Positions 42,747-53,220 of a DNA stretch of 64,000 nucleotides are shown here, piece after piece. The DNA is from JAGRGG01 sp965217265. GTDB lineage: Bacteria > Pseudomonadota > Alphaproteobacteria > Geminicoccales > Geminicoccaceae. A program made the translations under genes and the position numbers. The notes under the pieces were generated by a model. The model saw only the letters and a program-made list of their open reading frames with translations. It did not search any database and was not told the origin of the DNA. Numbering within the stretch: the stretch's first letter is position 1; every line of letters starts with the position of its first letter. The stretch is taken from positions 124,001 to 188,000 of the forward strand of contig CBDCHP010000004.1 in assembly GCA_965217265.1 (NCBI GenBank). The letters are read 5' to 3'.

Positions 42747-43784
42747 ATGGCCTTGGACACGACGGGCGGCCCGGCCGGATCGCTGCGGACTTGGTGGGGC
42801 ACGACCACCAAAATCTTCCCGGGCCTGCTCGTCTGCCTGACGATCGCGCTCGCCACCACGTTCATCTCGGATCACTACGGCGGCCCGACCCTGCTCTACG
42901 CCCTCCTGTTCGGCATGGCGTTTCACTTCCTCTCCGAGGAGGGCCGCTGCCTGCCCGGCGTCGAGTTCGCCGCGCGCACGGTCCTGCGCCTCGGCGTCGC
43001 ACTCTTAGGGGCCCGGATCACCGCCGAGCAGATCGCGGCACTCGGCATCGGGCCCGTTCTCATCGTCATCGTCGGCGTCGTCTCGACCATCGCCTTCGGC
43101 CGACTGCTCGCCAAGCTCCTAGGATTGGAGCGCGACCTCGGCCTGCTCACCGGCGGTGCCGTCGCCATCTGCGGCGCCTCGGCCGCGCTCGCCCTCTCGG
43201 CCGTCATGCCGCGGCACGAGAACGCCGAGCGCAACACCATACTCACCGTGGTTGCCGTCACCACGCTCTCGACCATCGCCATGGTGACCTACCCCTTGCT
43301 GGTCAAGGCGATCGGCATGGACAACACGACCGCCGGCGTCTTCTTGGGCGGCACCATCCACGACGTGGCACAGGTGGTGGGGGCCGGCTACATCATCTCG
43401 CCCGAGACCGGCGACGTCTCGACCTTCGTCAAGCTGATGCGGGTCGCCATGCTGGTGCCGGCGGTCGTCGTCTTCGCTTGGCTGTTTCGCGGCGATCAGG
43501 GCGGCGAGGGGTCGGGCAAGGTGCCGATGGTGCCGAGCTTCCTCGTCGCCTTCGTCGTCCTCGTCGTCATCAACAGCCTCGGCTTGATCCCGACGGGGGT
43601 GGCGGAAGGCTTCGTCGGCCTGTCGCGCTGGTGCCTCGTCACCGCGATCGCGGCCTTGGGCATCAAGACCTCGCTGCAAAAGCTCGCCGTCGTCGGCTGG
43701 AAGCCGATCGCCCTCATGGTCGGCGAGACCGTGTTCCTCGCAGTCCTCGTCTACGCCGCCGTGGCGCTCGGCTTGGCCAACTGA
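42747..43784 (+). CDS. YeiH-family putative sulfite/sulfate exporter (TauZ-like)
   Basis: Polytopic membrane protein of 345 residues with about ten helices. It shows the family blocks ALLFGMAFHFLSEEGRCLPG, LRLGVALLGARIT, GAVAICGASAALALSAV and TIHDVAQVVGAGYIIS. YeiH/TauZ-type proteins are proposed to export sulfite or sulfate made during sulfonate degradation; direct transport evidence is limited. Its position behind xsc supports that role. Confidence 0.85.
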   Translation: MALDTTGGPAGSLRTWWGTTTKIFPGLLVCLTIALATTFISDHYGGPTLLYALLFGMAFHFLSEEGRCLPGVEFAARTVLRLGVALLGARITAEQIAALGIGPVLIVIVGVVSTIAFGRLLAKLLGLERDLGLLTGGAVAICGASAALALSAVMPRHENAERNTILTVVAVTTLSTIAMVTYPLLVKAIGMDNTTAGVFLGGTIHDVAQVVGAGYIISPETGDVSTFVKLMRVAMLVPAVVVFAWLFRGDQGGEGSGKVPMVPSFLVAFVVLVVINSLGLIPTGVAEGFVGLSRWCLVTAIAALGIKTSLQKLAVVGWKPIALMVGETVFLAVLVYAAVALGLAN

Positions 43785-43800
43785 CGAGGGAGGTCTGGCC

Positions 43801-43814
43801 CTATCGAGATAGGC
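43801..43814. other. Short perfect inverted repeat after the exporter gene
   Basis: CCTATC-GA-GATAGG, followed by CTTTGTTTCTTT, lies just past the exporter stop codon. A related GATAGGGC occurs 55 bases further on. It could be a weak terminator or an operator for the TRAP genes; the short loop makes it uncertain. Confidence 0.3.
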
Positions 43815-43951
43815 TTTGTTTCTTTACAAGCTTGTGAGAACAGCGTGCGCCCGATAACGAGGCTGATAGGGCTACGTTTTCCTCGGTCGCGCAGAAGCCA
43901 AAAATGCCCTACCCATGACCGGGGCAAACAAACAACTCGGTGGAGGTAACG

Positions 43952-44965
43952 ATGCGTTCAACAACACAGATCATGGGCACGGCGGCCTTAAGCGCCCTCT
44001 TGCTCGCGGGCACGGCCCTGCCGAGCTTCGCCCAGACCGCCTTTCGTATCGCGCTCGGCGACGCCGCCGGCAGCGCGCAGCACGAGCTTGCCAAGGCGTT
44101 CGTCGAGGAGCTGGAGGCCAAGACCAACGGCGAGTATACGGCCGAGCTGTTCTTGAACGGCCAGCTCGGCGACGAGCAGGCGACGGTCAACGACGCTTCG
44201 ATGGGCCTGCTCGACATGTCGGTCCTGGCGATCAACAATATCACGCCGTTCTCGCCGACGGTTGGCCTGTTCACCCTGCCCTACGTCATCCGGAGCGTCG
44301 ACGACGCCGAGAAGCTGATCAACAGCGACGTCGCCCAGGAGCTGATCGACAACACCGTCCGCGATACGGGGGTGCGCATCCTCGGCTGGAGCTACACCGG
44401 CTGCCGCGTGCTCACCAACTCGAAGAAGCCGGTGAAGACGACCGAGGACCTGCAAGGCCTCGTGATCCGCGTGCCCAAGAACGAAATCATGATCAGTTCC
44501 TACAACGCCTGGGGCATCAACCCGACGCCGATGGCGTGGTCGGAGACCTTCACCGCCTTGCAGCAGGGCGTCGTCGACGGCCAGGACAACCCCTACCTCA
44601 CCGTCAACGCGATGAAGTTCTACGAGGTGCAGAAGTATATCACCGACATCTGCTACGTGTTCTCGCTCGAACCGCTCGTCGTCAGCGAGGGCCTATACCA
44701 ATCGCAGTCGCCAGAGGTGCAGGATGCCATGCTCGCGGCCGGCAAGGCGGCAAGCGAGCACAGCGCCCAGTTCCTGCGCGACTCCGAGGCGTCGATCAAG
44801 GAGTCGCTCGTCAACGAGCACGGCATGGAGATCGAGGAGCCGGCCGACAACGAGCAGGAGTGGATCGACAAGGCAACGAAAGCCGTCTGGCCGGCGCACT
44901 ACGACTCGATCGGCGGCAAGGAGAAGCTCGACCAAGCCTTGGAGATCCTTGGCCGCGACTCGTAG
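43952..44965 (+). CDS. tauK: TRAP transporter binding protein, candidate taurine receptor TauK
   Basis: DctP-type periplasmic receptor, 337 residues, with a signal peptide ending near PSFAQ. It has the DctP blocks HELAKAFVEELEAKTNGEY, GLVIRVPKNEIM (conserved Arg), NPTPMAWSETFTALQQGVVD and GQDNPYLT. TGGAGGTAAC precedes the ATG at 43952. Its position behind xsc fits the TauKLM taurine TRAP system of Rhodobacter, but the substrate is inferred from context. Confidence 0.88.
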   Translation: MRSTTQIMGTAALSALLLAGTALPSFAQTAFRIALGDAAGSAQHELAKAFVEELEAKTNGEYTAELFLNGQLGDEQATVNDASMGLLDMSVLAINNITPFSPTVGLFTLPYVIRSVDDAEKLINSDVAQELIDNTVRDTGVRILGWSYTGCRVLTNSKKPVKTTEDLQGLVIRVPKNEIMISSYNAWGINPTPMAWSETFTALQQGVVDGQDNPYLTVNAMKFYEVQKYITDICYVFSLEPLVVSEGLYQSQSPEVQDAMLAAGKAASEHSAQFLRDSEASIKESLVNEHGMEIEEPADNEQEWIDKATKAVWPAHYDSIGGKEKLDQALEILGRDS

Positions 44966-44991
44966 CGCCGGCGTTCAGCCAAATCGACAAT

Positions 44992-45017
44992 CCCGCGGGC
45001 CGCCCCTTGCCCGCGGG
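44992..45017 (+). promoter_or_regulatory. Intercistronic stem-loop behind tauK
   Basis: A perfect 9-bp stem (CCCGCGGGC / GCCCGCGGG) with an 8-base loop lies 27 bases after the tauK stop and just ahead of the tauL ribosome-binding site. No T-run follows. It is the third such structure in this window placed between a binding-protein gene and its membrane subunit. Confidence 0.52.
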
Positions 45018-45043
45018 GATCCCCCTTAGCGGGAAGAGAAGCA

Positions 45044-45589
45044 ATGTCGATCGTCACCCGAATCCTCGACAATTTCGAGACCTACGTCTGCCGCACCCTG
45101 CTCGCGGTCTTCGTCACCATCCTGTTCGTCCAGATCGTGTCGCGTCAGGTCTTCGGGCACTCGATCGCCTGGAGCGAGGAACTCTCGACCTACATGTTCG
45201 TCTGGTTCGTCTTCTTCGGCGCCAGCTACGCGGTCAAGCTCGGCGCGCACAACCGGGTGACGATCCAATTCGCGCCTTTTCCCAAGGTGGTCAAACTCGT
45301 CTCGGAGGCGATCGCCGATCTGCTATGGCTTCTGTTCAATATCTATTTCGTCTATCTGAGCTTTGATTTTGTCTTCTTCAAGATGAACGACTTCTGGACG
45401 TCGCAGACCCTGGGCGTGCCGATGTGGTATTTCTACATGATCCTGCCGATCGCCTTCACGCTGATGTCGATCCGCATCATCCAGGTCAACTACCTGCGCT
45501 TGGTCAAGGGCGTGGAGATCCGCGATCCCGACGACGTCGCCGCCAAGGACACGATCGAGGAAGCCGAGTTCGAAGCCGGCAGGTCCTGA
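45044..45589 (+). CDS. tauL: TRAP transporter small permease, candidate TauL
   Basis: DctQ-type subunit, 181 residues, with four predicted helices. The motif ILFVQIVSRQVFGHSIAWSE matches the R-x-x-F-W-EE type conserved segment of the family (here WSEELSTYMFVWFVFFGASY). GGGAAGAGAAGC precedes the ATG. The C-terminus is acidic and cytosolic. It lies in the P-Q-M order with its partners. Confidence 0.9.
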   Translation: MSIVTRILDNFETYVCRTLLAVFVTILFVQIVSRQVFGHSIAWSEELSTYMFVWFVFFGASYAVKLGAHNRVTIQFAPFPKVVKLVSEAIADLLWLLFNIYFVYLSFDFVFFKMNDFWTSQTLGVPMWYFYMILPIAFTLMSIRIIQVNYLRLVKGVEIRDPDDVAAKDTIEEAEFEAGRS

Positions 45590-45618
45590 ACGCACGATAA
45601 AAATATCGGGGGAACGTC

Positions 45619-46959
45619 GTGGACAACACAGTCATCTACATCCTTTTTGGCGCCTTTTTGGGCCTCTTGCTCATCGGCGCGCCGATCACGGTGGCGCTCG
45701 GCATCGCCGCCCTGTCGTCGTTCCTCTACCTGGGCGACAATCCGCTCAAGTTCGTCCAGGTCGCCTTCACCTCGGTCGGGTCGTTCCCGCTCATGGCGCT
45801 GCCGGCCTTCATCCTCGCCGGTGCCTTGATGGAGGCGGCGGGGATCTCCAAGCGCCTCGTCCACCTGGCCGAGACCTTCGCCGGCCCGTTCACCGGCGGC
45901 ATGGCGGCGGCGACCGTCTTCGCCTGCCTGTTCTTCGGCGCCATCTCGGGCTCCGGCCCCGCCACCACGGCGGCCGTCGGCATGCTGATGATCCCGGCCA
46001 TGACCCAGCGCGGCTACGACAAGGCCTACGGTTCGGCCGTCACCGCCTCGGCCGGTTCCTTGGGCATCATCATCCCGCCCTCGATCCCGATGGTCATCTT
46101 CGGCATCGCGGCCCTGGGCCTGCAAGCGCCGACGGCGGCGATCGAGAAGTACGGCGTCTTCGAGTCGGTCTCGATTCCCAAACTGTTCGTCGCCGGCGTG
46201 ATCCCGGGCCTGATCATGGCGACCAGCCTGCTCATCATCAACTACGTCTTGTCGCGCCAGCACGGCTACACCGGCACCACCGAGGGCTGGGCGTTCGGCA
46301 CGATGGGCCGCGCCGTCGTGAGCGGCTTTTGGTCGATCCTCGCCCCCCTCGTGATCTTAGGCGGCATCTACACCGGCTACTTCACCCCGACCGAGGCGGC
46401 GATCGTCGCCATCTTCTACACCCTCTTCGTCGGTTTCGCGATCCACCGCGAGTTGGAGTGGCGCGCGATCAGCCACTGCTTGGAGACCACGACCTGGCTC
46501 ACCGGCCGCGTGCTTCTCATCTTGTTCACCGCCACCGTCTTCGGCCGGCTCCTGGTCGAGAACCGCATCCCGGCGATCATCGCCGAAGCGATGCTGAGCG
46601 TCACCGACAACCTCTACATCCTCTGGACGATCATCATCGCCTTTCTGCTCTTCGTCGGCATGTTCATGGAGACGCTGGCGACGATCTTGATCCTCACCCC
46701 CGTCCTCCTGCCGATCGGCTACAACCTCGGCATCGACCCGACCCACTTCGGCATCGTCGTCGTGGCCTCGCTCGCGGTCGGCTTCCAGACCCCGCCCTTG
46801 GGCGAGAACCTGTTCATCGCCTCGGGCGTGTCCAACACCACGATCGAGCGGATCTTCGTCAAGATCATCCCCTTCACGCTGATGAACATCCTGGCCTTGT
46901 TCATCATCGCCTTCTTCCCCACGCTGACGCTGTGGCTGCCGGGCGTGTTCGGCTTTTAA
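45619..46959 (+). CDS. tauM: TRAP transporter large permease, candidate TauM
   Basis: DctM-type ion-coupled permease, 446 residues, about 12 helices. Characteristic blocks are SFPLMALPAFILAGALMEAA, FFGAISGSGPATTAAVG, GSLGIIIPPSIPMVIFG and FQTPPLGENLFIASGV. Translation starts at GTG 45619 after a GGGGGAAC site. It completes the TRAP system of the taurine cluster. Confidence 0.93.
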   Translation: MDNTVIYILFGAFLGLLLIGAPITVALGIAALSSFLYLGDNPLKFVQVAFTSVGSFPLMALPAFILAGALMEAAGISKRLVHLAETFAGPFTGGMAAATVFACLFFGAISGSGPATTAAVGMLMIPAMTQRGYDKAYGSAVTASAGSLGIIIPPSIPMVIFGIAALGLQAPTAAIEKYGVFESVSIPKLFVAGVIPGLIMATSLLIINYVLSRQHGYTGTTEGWAFGTMGRAVVSGFWSILAPLVILGGIYTGYFTPTEAAIVAIFYTLFVGFAIHRELEWRAISHCLETTTWLTGRVLLILFTATVFGRLLVENRIPAIIAEAMLSVTDNLYILWTIIIAFLLFVGMFMETLATILILTPVLLPIGYNLGIDPTHFGIVVVASLAVGFQTPPLGENLFIASGVSNTTIERIFVKIIPFTLMNILALFIIAFFPTLTLWLPGVFGF

Positions 46960-46981
46960 GCCCTATTCGAGGAGTCGATCG

Positions 46982-47470
46982 ATGCCCCCAGCCGTCCGCC
47001 GCGTGCTCTACTGCGCCGACTTGTCGCCCAGCGCCGGGCATGCGTTCGGCTACGCGCTGTTCTTGGCGGGAACGGCGGGGGCCCAGATCCACGTATTGCA
47101 CGTCGTCGAGAAGCTCTCGACCGACGCCAGGATCGCCCTTGAGAGCTACATTCTCGACCCGGCCCAGCGGCGGCGGGCCGTCGGGCAGCGGGTCCAGACC
47201 GCGCGGCGCCTCGTCGAGGAGTGGCAGGACGATTTCTGGTCGAAGCAGGACGAGGCGATCCTGAAGCTGAAAGCGAACGTCGCCGCCGTCGACGTCGTCG
47301 AGTCGTATCCCGCCGAGCAGATCCTCAACGCCTGCCGCGACAAGGGCTGCGATCTCATCTTGATGGGCGCGCACGAGCGCGGCCTCGCCCACACCTTCCT
47401 CGGCAGCGTCGCCAAGAGCGTGCTGCGCCGCTCGCGCGTGCCCGTCATGGTCGTGCCTTTGCCGGACTAG
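46982..47470 (+). CDS. Universal stress protein (UspA family), TRAP-associated
   Basis: UspA-fold protein of 162 residues. The N-terminal VLYCADLSPSAGHAFGYALF and the C-terminal ATP-binding signature GAHERGLAHTFLGSVAKSVL (G-2x-G-9x-G(S/T)-like) are present. A UspA gene at the end of a TRAP operon resembles TeaD of the ectoine transporter TeaABC, an ATP-binding modulator of transport. A regulatory role on TauKLM is inferred. Confidence 0.88.
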   Translation: MPPAVRRVLYCADLSPSAGHAFGYALFLAGTAGAQIHVLHVVEKLSTDARIALESYILDPAQRRRAVGQRVQTARRLVEEWQDDFWSKQDEAILKLKANVAAVDVVESYPAEQILNACRDKGCDLILMGAHERGLAHTFLGSVAKSVLRRSRVPVMVVPLPD

Positions 47471-47479
47471 CCGTCCGGC
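47461..47479. terminator. Hairpin over the stop codon of the Usp gene
   Basis: GCCGGAC-TAGCC-GTCCGGC is a perfect 7-bp stem whose loop holds the stop codon. It lies at the end of the taurine operon ahead of a convergent gene. It lacks a T-run, so it is a weak candidate. Confidence 0.3.
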
Positions 47480-47603
47480 CCCGAGGTAACAATGTCGGTG
47501 CCGTCGCCGCAGAAGGAACGTTTCTCGCCGCCACACCCTCTTGCCGCTCGACGACTGCCGCTGCGCCTCGCGGGCGTAGCGGGCACGCCCGACGAAGCGC
47601 TTC

Positions 47604-48254
47604 TCACGCCTCCTCCACGTCCAGATGCACCACCCCCAGCGTCGCCCGCGGCATCAGCCAGCCGTCCTTCGCCGTCGCGGTCAGCGTCACCGGGCCTTCG
47701 GGGCCGGCGGTGTGGCGCAGGCGCAAGGCGCCGTGGCCCGCGCCGTCAGCGTACCAGCCGTCATTACTCAAGGTGAAGACGCGGCCACCAAAGTGACGCT
47801 CGATCACGTCCGGCTCCTCGACCGACACCCCCGCCGTCAGCCGCCGCATCGTCTCCGGGTGCAGCCGCCACGCGCCCAACCGGGCCGCCCCGGCGATGAA
47901 GCGTTCCGTCCTGAGATCGGCCGGGAAGTCGGGGTTCTTGTAGCGCGTGCGGCCCCTGGCCGACATGCCCTGCCGGCGCTTCGCCGACCAGACTAATTCG
48001 TAGCGGTACTCGCGATCGCCGCCGGAGCCCAGACGACGCTCGTTGTACTGGCGCATCTCGACCTCGCGCACGAGGAGCGGACACGCAGCCTCGACCCCGA
48101 AGGCGGGATCGCGCGCCGGCCCATCCGCGCGAATCGTGCCGGTGACCCGCACGACCGTGCCGTCGGGAACGGATCGCGCGTCGTCGGGACCCACCGCCTC
48201 GACGCTTTGAAAGCGGCTCACGACGCGCGCGGCGAGCGAGCGGAACAGGGACAT
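47604..48254 (-). CDS. TMEM43-like protein, short form
   Basis: A 216-residue protein whose DPAFGVEAACPLLVREVEMR and YRYELVWSA segments, then KNPDFPADLRTERFIAGAAR and LGAWRLHPE, recall the soluble domain of TMEM43-family proteins. Unlike usual family members it lacks obvious transmembrane helices at either end. It may be a truncated or divergent form, and the family call is tentative. The ATG at 48254 lies 21 bases from palindromic element copy 7. Confidence 0.55.
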   Translation of the reverse strand: MSLFRSLAARVVSRFQSVEAVGPDDARSVPDGTVVRVTGTIRADGPARDPAFGVEAACPLLVREVEMRQYNERRLGSGGDREYRYELVWSAKRRQGMSARGRTRYKNPDFPADLRTERFIAGAARLGAWRLHPETMRRLTAGVSVEEPDVIERHFGGRVFTLSNDGWYADGAGHGALRLRHTAGPEGPVTLTATAKDGWLMPRATLGVVHLDVEEA

Positions 48255-48274
48255 GGAAATCTTCCGGGGGTGTG

Positions 48275-48437
48275 AACGCTTCAGTGCCTAGCGTGGCTAG
48301 GCAGGCTGCGCGGGGCTTCTTTTTCTCTCTTTTTGCAAGTTTTGTCATCGGAGATTGGCCAGGGGCGCCGAGGCCAGCCCCGGACAAAGAGCGAAAAAAG
48401 AAGAAAAAAGGCCCCGCGCCAGCGGACGCGAAGCGTT
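48275..48437. repeat. Dispersed palindromic element, copy 7 (163 bp), with nested hairpin
   Basis: This is the only copy between two divergent genes, so no stop codon lies at its edge. The left arm AACGCTTC is interrupted by about 22 extra bases containing a perfect small hairpin, TGCCTAG-CGTGG-CTAGGCA (48285-48303), before GCTGCGCGGGGCTTC resumes. The right arm ends GCGGACGCGAAGCGTT. The core is GGCCAGGGGCGCCGAGGCC. Confidence 0.9.
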
Positions 48438-48476
48438 CCTTGCCAGACCGCCCCAACTAGCCCTAAGCACACCCGC

Positions 48477-49163
48477 ATGACCTACGAAGGCGCGATCGAG
48501 GCGGCGTGGCCGCGGGTGGTGGGGGAGGAACTCGGCTTGGTCCGCACCGATGCGGGGCTCAAGGCGATGCTCGACGCGTTGGGGGAGCGCGACCCGGACG
48601 TGGCGCGGGTTCTCGCGCGCATCGGCCACCCGGTCGCGCGGGCGCGGGACCCCGGTTTTGCCACCTTGCTTCGGGTCATCACGGCGCAGCAGATCTCGAC
48701 CGTCGCCGCCAACGCCATCTGGGGCCGCCTCGCGCGTCTGCTGGGCGAGCCGATCGAGCCGGCCGCCTACCTGCGCGCCACGGGCGAGCAGTTGCGCGCC
48801 GTGGGCCTCAGCGCCCGCAAGGCGGGTTACGGCCACGCGCTCGCCACCGCCTTCGTCGAGGCGCGGCTCGACGCGGAAGCCTTGGCGGCAATGGAGGACG
48901 AGACGGCGATCCAAGCGATCACGGCGCTGCCGGGGCTCGGCCGCTGGAGTGCCGAGATCTACCTCCTGTTCGCGCTCGGCCGCGGCGACGCCTTTCCCGC
49001 CGACGATATCGCCTTGCAGGCCGGCTACCAGCGCCTGAAGCGGCTGGACGCGCGGCCGAAGGGCAAGGCGCTGCGAACGCTGGTCGAGCCCTGGGCGCCC
49101 TACCGGGGTGCCGGGGCAGTGCTCTTGTGGCACGTCTACGGTGCGGCGACGCTGGACGATTGA
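48477..49163 (+). CDS. DNA-3-methyladenine glycosylase II (AlkA-type HhH-GPD)
   Basis: Base-excision repair glycosylase removing alkylated purines, 228 residues. It has a QQISTVAANAIWGRL helix pair, the helix-hairpin-helix ALPGLGRWSAEIYLLFALGR, and the catalytic aspartate in FPADDIALQ. The C-terminal WAPYRGAGAVLLWHVYG is typical. The frame extends 48 codons upstream into element copy 7, but that part is translated repeat; ATG at 48477 is preferred. Confidence 0.88.
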   Translation: MTYEGAIEAAWPRVVGEELGLVRTDAGLKAMLDALGERDPDVARVLARIGHPVARARDPGFATLLRVITAQQISTVAANAIWGRLARLLGEPIEPAAYLRATGEQLRAVGLSARKAGYGHALATAFVEARLDAEALAAMEDETAIQAITALPGLGRWSAEIYLLFALGRGDAFPADDIALQAGYQRLKRLDARPKGKALRTLVEPWAPYRGAGAVLLWHVYGAATLDD

Positions 49164-49189
49164 GAGGGCTCAGCGCCGCTCGCGGCACA

Positions 49190-49639
49190 TCACGTCTTCT
49201 TGCGGTTCACGGGATCACCGATCGAAGGATCACGCCCGCGGGAGTAGGTCGCCACGCGCGGCAGGTCGTCGGCGAAGTCGACCCAGGATAGCCGCATACG
49301 CCAATAGGCGTGCGCCTGCGGGCGAAACCGCTCCGGCTCGTCGAAGAAGCCGATGCTCAAGTAGGTCTCGTCGCCGATGCCTTTGTCGGCGTAGCCGATC
49401 GAGGTTCCGCACGTCGCACAGAACGTCCGCTCGACGCCCTCGGTCTTCGAGAAGCTTCTGGGCGTCCCGCGCGTGAAGCGAAGCTGGTGGGGACGATAGC
49501 CAATCCAGACGGTGAGAGGGCCGCCGATGGCCCGCCGACAATCGTCGTCGTGGTCATAACAGATCCAAAACGGCTCGCCGCATACGCGGGCGGCGATCGC
49601 GCCGCAAAAGCACGCGCCAGTCTCGATTCGCTCGCTCAT
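49190..49639 (-). CDS. GFA family (CENP-V/GFA domain) protein
   Basis: Small zinc-binding protein of 149 residues related to glutathione-dependent formaldehyde-activating enzyme. The cysteine pattern GACFCGAI, then CYDHDDDCRRAIGG, then FCATCGTSIGY matches the family (CxC...CxxC), with the middle cysteine pair spaced slightly differently. Catalytic activity is unproven for most members. It is divergent from gyrA. Confidence 0.85.
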   Translation of the reverse strand: MSERIETGACFCGAIAARVCGEPFWICYDHDDDCRRAIGGPLTVWIGYRPHQLRFTRGTPRSFSKTEGVERTFCATCGTSIGYADKGIGDETYLSIGFFDEPERFRPQAHAYWRMRLSWVDFADDLPRVATYSRGRDPSIGDPVNRKKT

Positions 49640-49722
49640 CCTGGTCTTTCTCGCGTCTGACCCGCAACGAACGCGGCCCGTCCTTGCCAAAACGGGCCGG
49701 GCGGGCGAATCGTTGCCCCGAC

Positions 49723-49751
49723 TTGTCGATTGGGTTGAGAATCCTTATATG
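49723..49751 (+). promoter_or_regulatory. Candidate sigma-70 promoter of gyrA
   Basis: TTGTCG and TATATG are separated by 17 bases, about 77 bases upstream of the gyrA start, in the divergent gap. It is a reasonable but imperfect match to the housekeeping consensus. Confidence 0.38.
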
Positions 49752-49827
49752 AATTCCCGCGCAAGCGGCCGCTTTTCCTTAATTTTTTCGATGTGTCCCC
49801 GAAAGCCGCCTCCACGGATCGACTGCC

Positions 49828-52495
<2,668 letters not shown>

Positions 52496-52497
<2 letters not shown>

Positions 52498-52642
52498 CGC
52501 TTCGTGTGCGCTGACGCGCCGTCTTTCTTCTTTATTTTTTGCAACTTGTCGGCGGGAATTGGCTTCAATGCCGAGGGCTAGTCTCGAACAAAAGCAAAAA
52601 AGAAGAGAAAAAAGACCGCGCGTCAGCGCACGCGCAAGCGTT
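52496..52642. repeat. Dispersed palindromic element, copy 8 (147 bp)
   Basis: The first two bases AA complete the gyrA stop TAA; the arm reads AACGCTTCGTGTGCGCTGA, and the right end is AGCGCACGCGCAAGCGTT. The tract TCTTTCTTCTTTATTTTTTG faces GCAAAAAAGAAGAGAAAAAA. The core (ATTGGCTTCAATGCCGAGG) is diverged. It separates gyrA from the coaD-queA-tgt operon. Confidence 0.92.
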
Positions 52643-52704
52643 CCTCTTATTGCAACGCACAAACCAGGCCGCTAGACTGTGCCCCCGCCGTACAAGGAAG
52701 CGAC

Positions 52705-53220
52705 ATGGGCCGGCCGCGCATCGGGGTCTACCCCGGCACCTTCGACCCGATCCACAACGGGCACCTCGACGTCATCCGCCGGGCAACGCACATCGTCGAC
52801 CGGCTCGTCATCGGCGTCGCGGTCAACGCCGGCAAAGGACCGCGCTTCGACCTCGACGAGCGCGCCGACCTCGTCGCGCGCGACATCGAGGCCCTGAAGA
52901 TGAAGGGTGCGACCAACGGCAGCGTGATCGAGGTAGAGCCGTTTCGGGGATTGCTCACGGCGTTCGCCGCCGAGCGCAGGGCGGGCCTCATCATCCGGGG
53001 CCTGCGCGCGGTCTCGGACTTCGAGTACGAGTTCCAGATGGCGGCGAACAACAAGCGCCTCTACCCTTCGATCGAGACCGTGTTCTTGATGGCGTCCGAG
53101 ACCAACCAGTTCACCTCCTCGCGCTTCGTCAAGGAGATCCACAGCTTGGGCGGCGACGTGTCGAGCTTCGTCTCGCCGGTCGTGCTGGAAGCGCTCGGGG
53201 CCAAGCGCGGCCGAAGCTGA
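52705..53220 (+). CDS. coaD: Phosphopantetheine adenylyltransferase
   Basis: Penultimate enzyme of CoA synthesis, 171 residues. GVYPGTFDPIHNGHLDVI contains the (T/H)xGH nucleotide-binding motif. EPFRGLLTAFA, IIRGLRAVSDFEYEFQMA and the C-terminal SSRFVKEIHSLGGDVSSFV are all standard. AAGGAAGC precedes the ATG. It is the first gene of coaD-queA-tgt, with the queA start overlapping its stop. Confidence 0.96.
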   Translation: MGRPRIGVYPGTFDPIHNGHLDVIRRATHIVDRLVIGVAVNAGKGPRFDLDERADLVARDIEALKMKGATNGSVIEVEPFRGLLTAFAAERRAGLIIRGLRAVSDFEYEFQMAANNKRLYPSIETVFLMASETNQFTSSRFVKEIHSLGGDVSSFVSPVVLEALGAKRGRS

